Origin: Ruminococcus sp.
GTDB lineage: Bacteria; Bacillota_A; Clostridia; Oscillospirales; Ruminococcaceae
Length of the DNA: 64,000 bases
Assembly: GCF_024684275.1 (NCBI RefSeq)
Contig: NZ_JAIKXF010000049.1
Location: 1 to 64,000 of the forward strand
Reading direction: 5' to 3'
The notes beneath the pieces are model-generated. The model was not told the origin of the DNA, ran no database searches, and saw only the letters and a program-made list of their open reading frames with translations. Below, in pieces: positions 62,189 through 64,000 of the stretch. The position numbers and the translations under genes were made by a program. Position 1 is the stretch's first letter. Each line of letters starts with the position of its first letter.

Positions 62189-62345
62189 TTTAACCTCATA
62201 TATGGTATTATTATTCTGACCGCTGTCATAATTGATATGGCAGCGGTTATCTGTTTTATCAGACTCTATTTATATAAGCAGACTGAAACCGAACCTCCTC
62301 TGCTCAGTGCACGAAACGGCTGACCGCTCCGGACACAAGGTTTTC

Positions 62346-62500
62346 AGATCAGGCAGGACTTATTTGCATTTATCGGCTGTGTCTTTCAACAGTCAGAAAG
62401 TGAACGCTGACATATAACAGATAACATTTGATAATAACCTAAAATAATAGAGTGTTTACAATAAACCTCACTCCGCTGTTATCTGAAAACTGCCTGATCT
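62346..62500. repeat. Long-spaced inverted repeat
   Basis: AGATCAGGCAG (62346-62356) and CTGCCTGATCT (62490-62500) are perfect 11-bp arms around 133 bases. Inside, CAGATAAC and GTTATCTG can also pair. The 62189-62510 interval has no gene. It may be a remnant of a small mobile element or the end of the DNA that cut the hydrolase gene. Confidence 0.4.
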
Positions 62501-62510
62501 CGGAAAACAT

Positions 62511-63023
62511 TTATATTTCTACATCAAATTCCACTGTTGTATTTGCCAGATCAAGTGCCATCTGAGCTTCAGCAAGAAGTGCTGAGGTCTCATCAAGGTC
62601 TTTTTTTGCAGCAGTGACATCATAGTTGCTGTGGATATATTCAATGAAGTTGGAAGAATGGGAGAAACTGCTGTTTACCCTTTCCTTAGGCAGACGAGCT
62701 GCCATTCTTTCAAGTTTCTTCTTTCTTGCTGTCAGCTGAGGTATATATACAAGCATCTGATCAATAGTCATATCAAATCCCGAGATTACATAGGACAGAT
62801 TGAATTGGTTGATACTGTGCTTCAGACTGATAACTTGTTTTTCAATATTCTGAAGCTCTGCCTGCATTTCGCTATATGAGTATTCAGGGCGAGCCAGTTC
62901 AATATCTTCCTGAATAGCAGCTGTGAACACTGCGGACTTCTGCTCTTTATCAAGCAGAGCACTATGTAATTCATTAAGTCTTTTCAGTTCTTTTGCAGCC
63001 TGTGCTGATGTCATTTTTTTCAT
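62511..63023 (-). CDS. Coiled-coil protein of unknown function (DIP1984/DUF6847-like)
   Basis: 170 residues. Mostly helical, with an N-terminal coiled coil (AKELKRLNELHSALLDKEQ), then LKHSINQFNLSYVISGFDMTIDQMLVYIPQLTARKKKLERMAARLPKERV and NYDVTAAKKDLDETSALLAEAQMALDLAN. The KHSIN-FN...MTIDQ-L...PQL-RK pattern resembles DIP1984/DUF6847-type proteins, which have no known function. RBS AGGAGG. It is on the same strand as two small genes upstream. Confidence 0.8.
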   Translation of the reverse strand: MKKMTSAQAAKELKRLNELHSALLDKEQKSAVFTAAIQEDIELARPEYSYSEMQAELQNIEKQVISLKHSINQFNLSYVISGFDMTIDQMLVYIPQLTARKKKLERMAARLPKERVNSSFSHSSNFIEYIHSNYDVTAAKKDLDETSALLAEAQMALDLANTTVEFDVEI

Positions 63024-63065
63024 TTTTGTATTCCTCCTATAAACTGATTCTTTTATCAGATATTT

Positions 63066-63446
63066 TCATACACCTAAAATATAAAAGCCATTATACTCCT
63101 TTGCTTCATTGAGCCAGGCAATAAGCACTTCATAGCCTTCCGGCTTAGATTGCAGCGCACGTTCTATGATCTCATTGACCATGTCCTGTTTATAATATGT
63201 GATGCCCCAAGGATCAAGGTATCCTTCTGTCATGTTGGGATGAACACCATTACCAAATATCGGACCATATACTGAATACAAAGGTTTATCTCCATGTACA
63301 TAAAGTGAATCGTATTCCCAGTTGCTGCTCTGTTTCATGATATTCTCTAATGATTGATCTTGAGATGATTTACATAACTGCAACTCAAAAAAACATGAAC
63401 CGCCATATTGTCTTCTTTCTTCCTGCGACTGAAATTTTAAAAACAT
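63066..63446 (-). CDS. Unknown protein
   Basis: 126 residues. RBS AAAGGAA precedes ATG 63446. Blocks include YVHGDKPLYSVYGPIFGNGVHPNMTEGYLDPWGITYYKQDMVNEIIERA and YEVLIAWLNEAKEYNGFYILGV. It has no signal peptide or span. I do not recognise it. The 42-bp gap to the coiled-coil gene suggests an operon. Confidence 0.72.
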   Translation of the reverse strand: MFLKFQSQEERRQYGGSCFFELQLCKSSQDQSLENIMKQSSNWEYDSLYVHGDKPLYSVYGPIFGNGVHPNMTEGYLDPWGITYYKQDMVNEIIERALQSKPEGYEVLIAWLNEAKEYNGFYILGV

Positions 63447-63481
63447 GGTTCTTCCTTTCTGCTTAGAAGCTAAAAATCATA

Positions 63482-63598
63482 TCAGGTATTTTTATATTTG
63501 AGATCAAATTCACGTGCAGTTTCCTTGAGAGAGATGCCGATACGACTGTCGCAGAAGAATTGATTGTAATGATCAAGAAGTACTTCACCTATTCCCAT
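63482..63598 (-). CDS. Small ORF, 38 residues
   Basis: From ATG 63598 with GAGGAG 7 bases upstream to TGA 63484-63482. It reads MGIGEVLLDHYNQFFCDSRI and ends KETAREFDLKYKNT. It is probably translated because of the good ribosome site. It may be a small protein or a remnant of a larger one. Confidence 0.5.
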   Translation of the reverse strand: MGIGEVLLDHYNQFFCDSRIGISLKETAREFDLKYKNT

Positions 63599-63647
63599 CA
63601 ATATCTCCTCAGTGTTGATCAATAATAATCAACATATATTTTGGCTC

Positions 63648-64000
63648 TCAATCCAGATATGTAACTTTGTCCGAATTATAAAACTCTGTGCCTTCTGCAA
63701 GAACAAGCCCATTCCCGTAATCAACAAAATTATTCCTGACCGAGAAATCGCTGAACCATCCGTCCACTGCATAAATCCTTCTTGACGTTTCCTCTGCACC
63801 GTAGGGCTGATCCATATAGAGAGTATTATTCTCAAAAACATGATGATAGCCCCAGCCTTCAACTTGTTCATGCACCTCAAATGCTGCAACTATCTTGACA
63901 TTTCCATTCCTGTAACCAACATTATCATGGATATAACAGTCATTTCCCTTGAGGTCGAGGAAGCTGCCTGCATAGTTTGCACCGGTCATTCCGTCGCCGT
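63648..64000 (-). CDS. Right-handed beta-helix carbohydrate enzyme, C-terminal part (start outside window)
   Basis: The frame is open to the window edge, so only about the last 117 residues are seen. NYAGSFLDLKGNDCYIHDNVGYRNGN, KIVAAFEVHEQVEGWGYHHVFENNTLYMD and NNFVDYGNGLVLAEGTEFYNSDKV repeat short beta-strand units as in pectate lyase-type beta-helices. No dockerin follows at the C-terminus. Catalytic residues would lie in the missing part. The family (PL1, PL9 or other) cannot be fixed. Confidence 0.75.
   Translation of the reverse strand, partial: GDGMTGANYAGSFLDLKGNDCYIHDNVGYRNGNVKIVAAFEVHEQVEGWGYHHVFENNTLYMDQPYGAEETSRRIYAVDGWFSDFSVRNNFVDYGNGLVLAEGTEFYNSDKVTYLD

Noticed and set aside
1..64000. 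tRNA, rRNA, CRISPR arrays, prophage or complete insertion sequence
   Set aside because: No cloverleaf-type TTCGA arm context, spaced direct repeats, phage structural genes or transposase with terminal repeats were noticed. A dedicated search was not possible.

Overview
The window looks like chromosome from a cellulosome-forming Ruminococcus (Clostridia), most like R. flavefaciens or R. albus. Six secreted proteins carry dockerin modules. Xylan-degrading modules are joined by Asn/Gln- and Thr-rich linkers. Genes have strong AGGAGG-type ribosome sites and sigma-A promoters with 17-bp spacers. Species assignment is inference, because no rRNA or tRNA gene was seen.

Layout. 0-9 kb: pseudouridine synthase (partial), a small unknown gene behind a SAM-I-clan riboswitch, an ABC-F ATPase, a GH11-like dockerin protein lacking its acid/base Glu, an HD phosphohydrolase, and a GH11-CE3 bifunctional xylanase/esterase with dockerin. 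9-17 kb: a DUF5131-type radical SAM protein, a serine-recombinase relative without its catalytic arginines, an ECF sigma/membrane regulator pair, an LRR/zinc-ribbon protein, a diguanylate cyclase and a VanZ-like protein. 17.9-30.5 kb: a 12-gene surface polysaccharide operon (initiating sugar transferase, glycosyltransferases, Wzy-like, Wzx-like, two DegT aminotransferases, a third PLP-fold protein, two GNATs, an ATP-grasp ligase, Wzz/BY-kinase).

30.5-50 kb: an LRR-SLH-dockerin protein; a two-gene unit of a radical SAM/SPASM enzyme and a dockerin protein with repeated EEIPPLMG blocks; an HTH-UDP-glucose dehydrogenase fusion; two more ECF sigma/regulator pairs; a stand-alone reverse transcriptase preceded by a segment closed by a 16-bp inverted repeat; an AlkZ-like protein; an esterase gene split by one in-frame UGA; a serpin with dockerin; and a GH43-like dockerin protein. 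50-64 kb: a DUF4418/FtsX permease/ATPase operon with two homopolymer frameshifts, a DUF1847-SsuABC-like transporter operon, a MarR-led redox operon, small membrane proteins, a broken hydrolase and the end of a beta-helix carbohydrate enzyme.

The strongest candidates for something undescribed are the radical SAM/dockerin-repeat pair (32.7-34.4 kb), the reverse transcriptase with its inverted-repeat leader (39.6-41.0 kb), the SAM-riboswitch-controlled small gene (0.6-1.1 kb), and a 37-bp element found four times upstream of unrelated genes (44.8, 50.0, 52.6 and 56.3 kb). All assignments were made by reading motifs; no database search was run.
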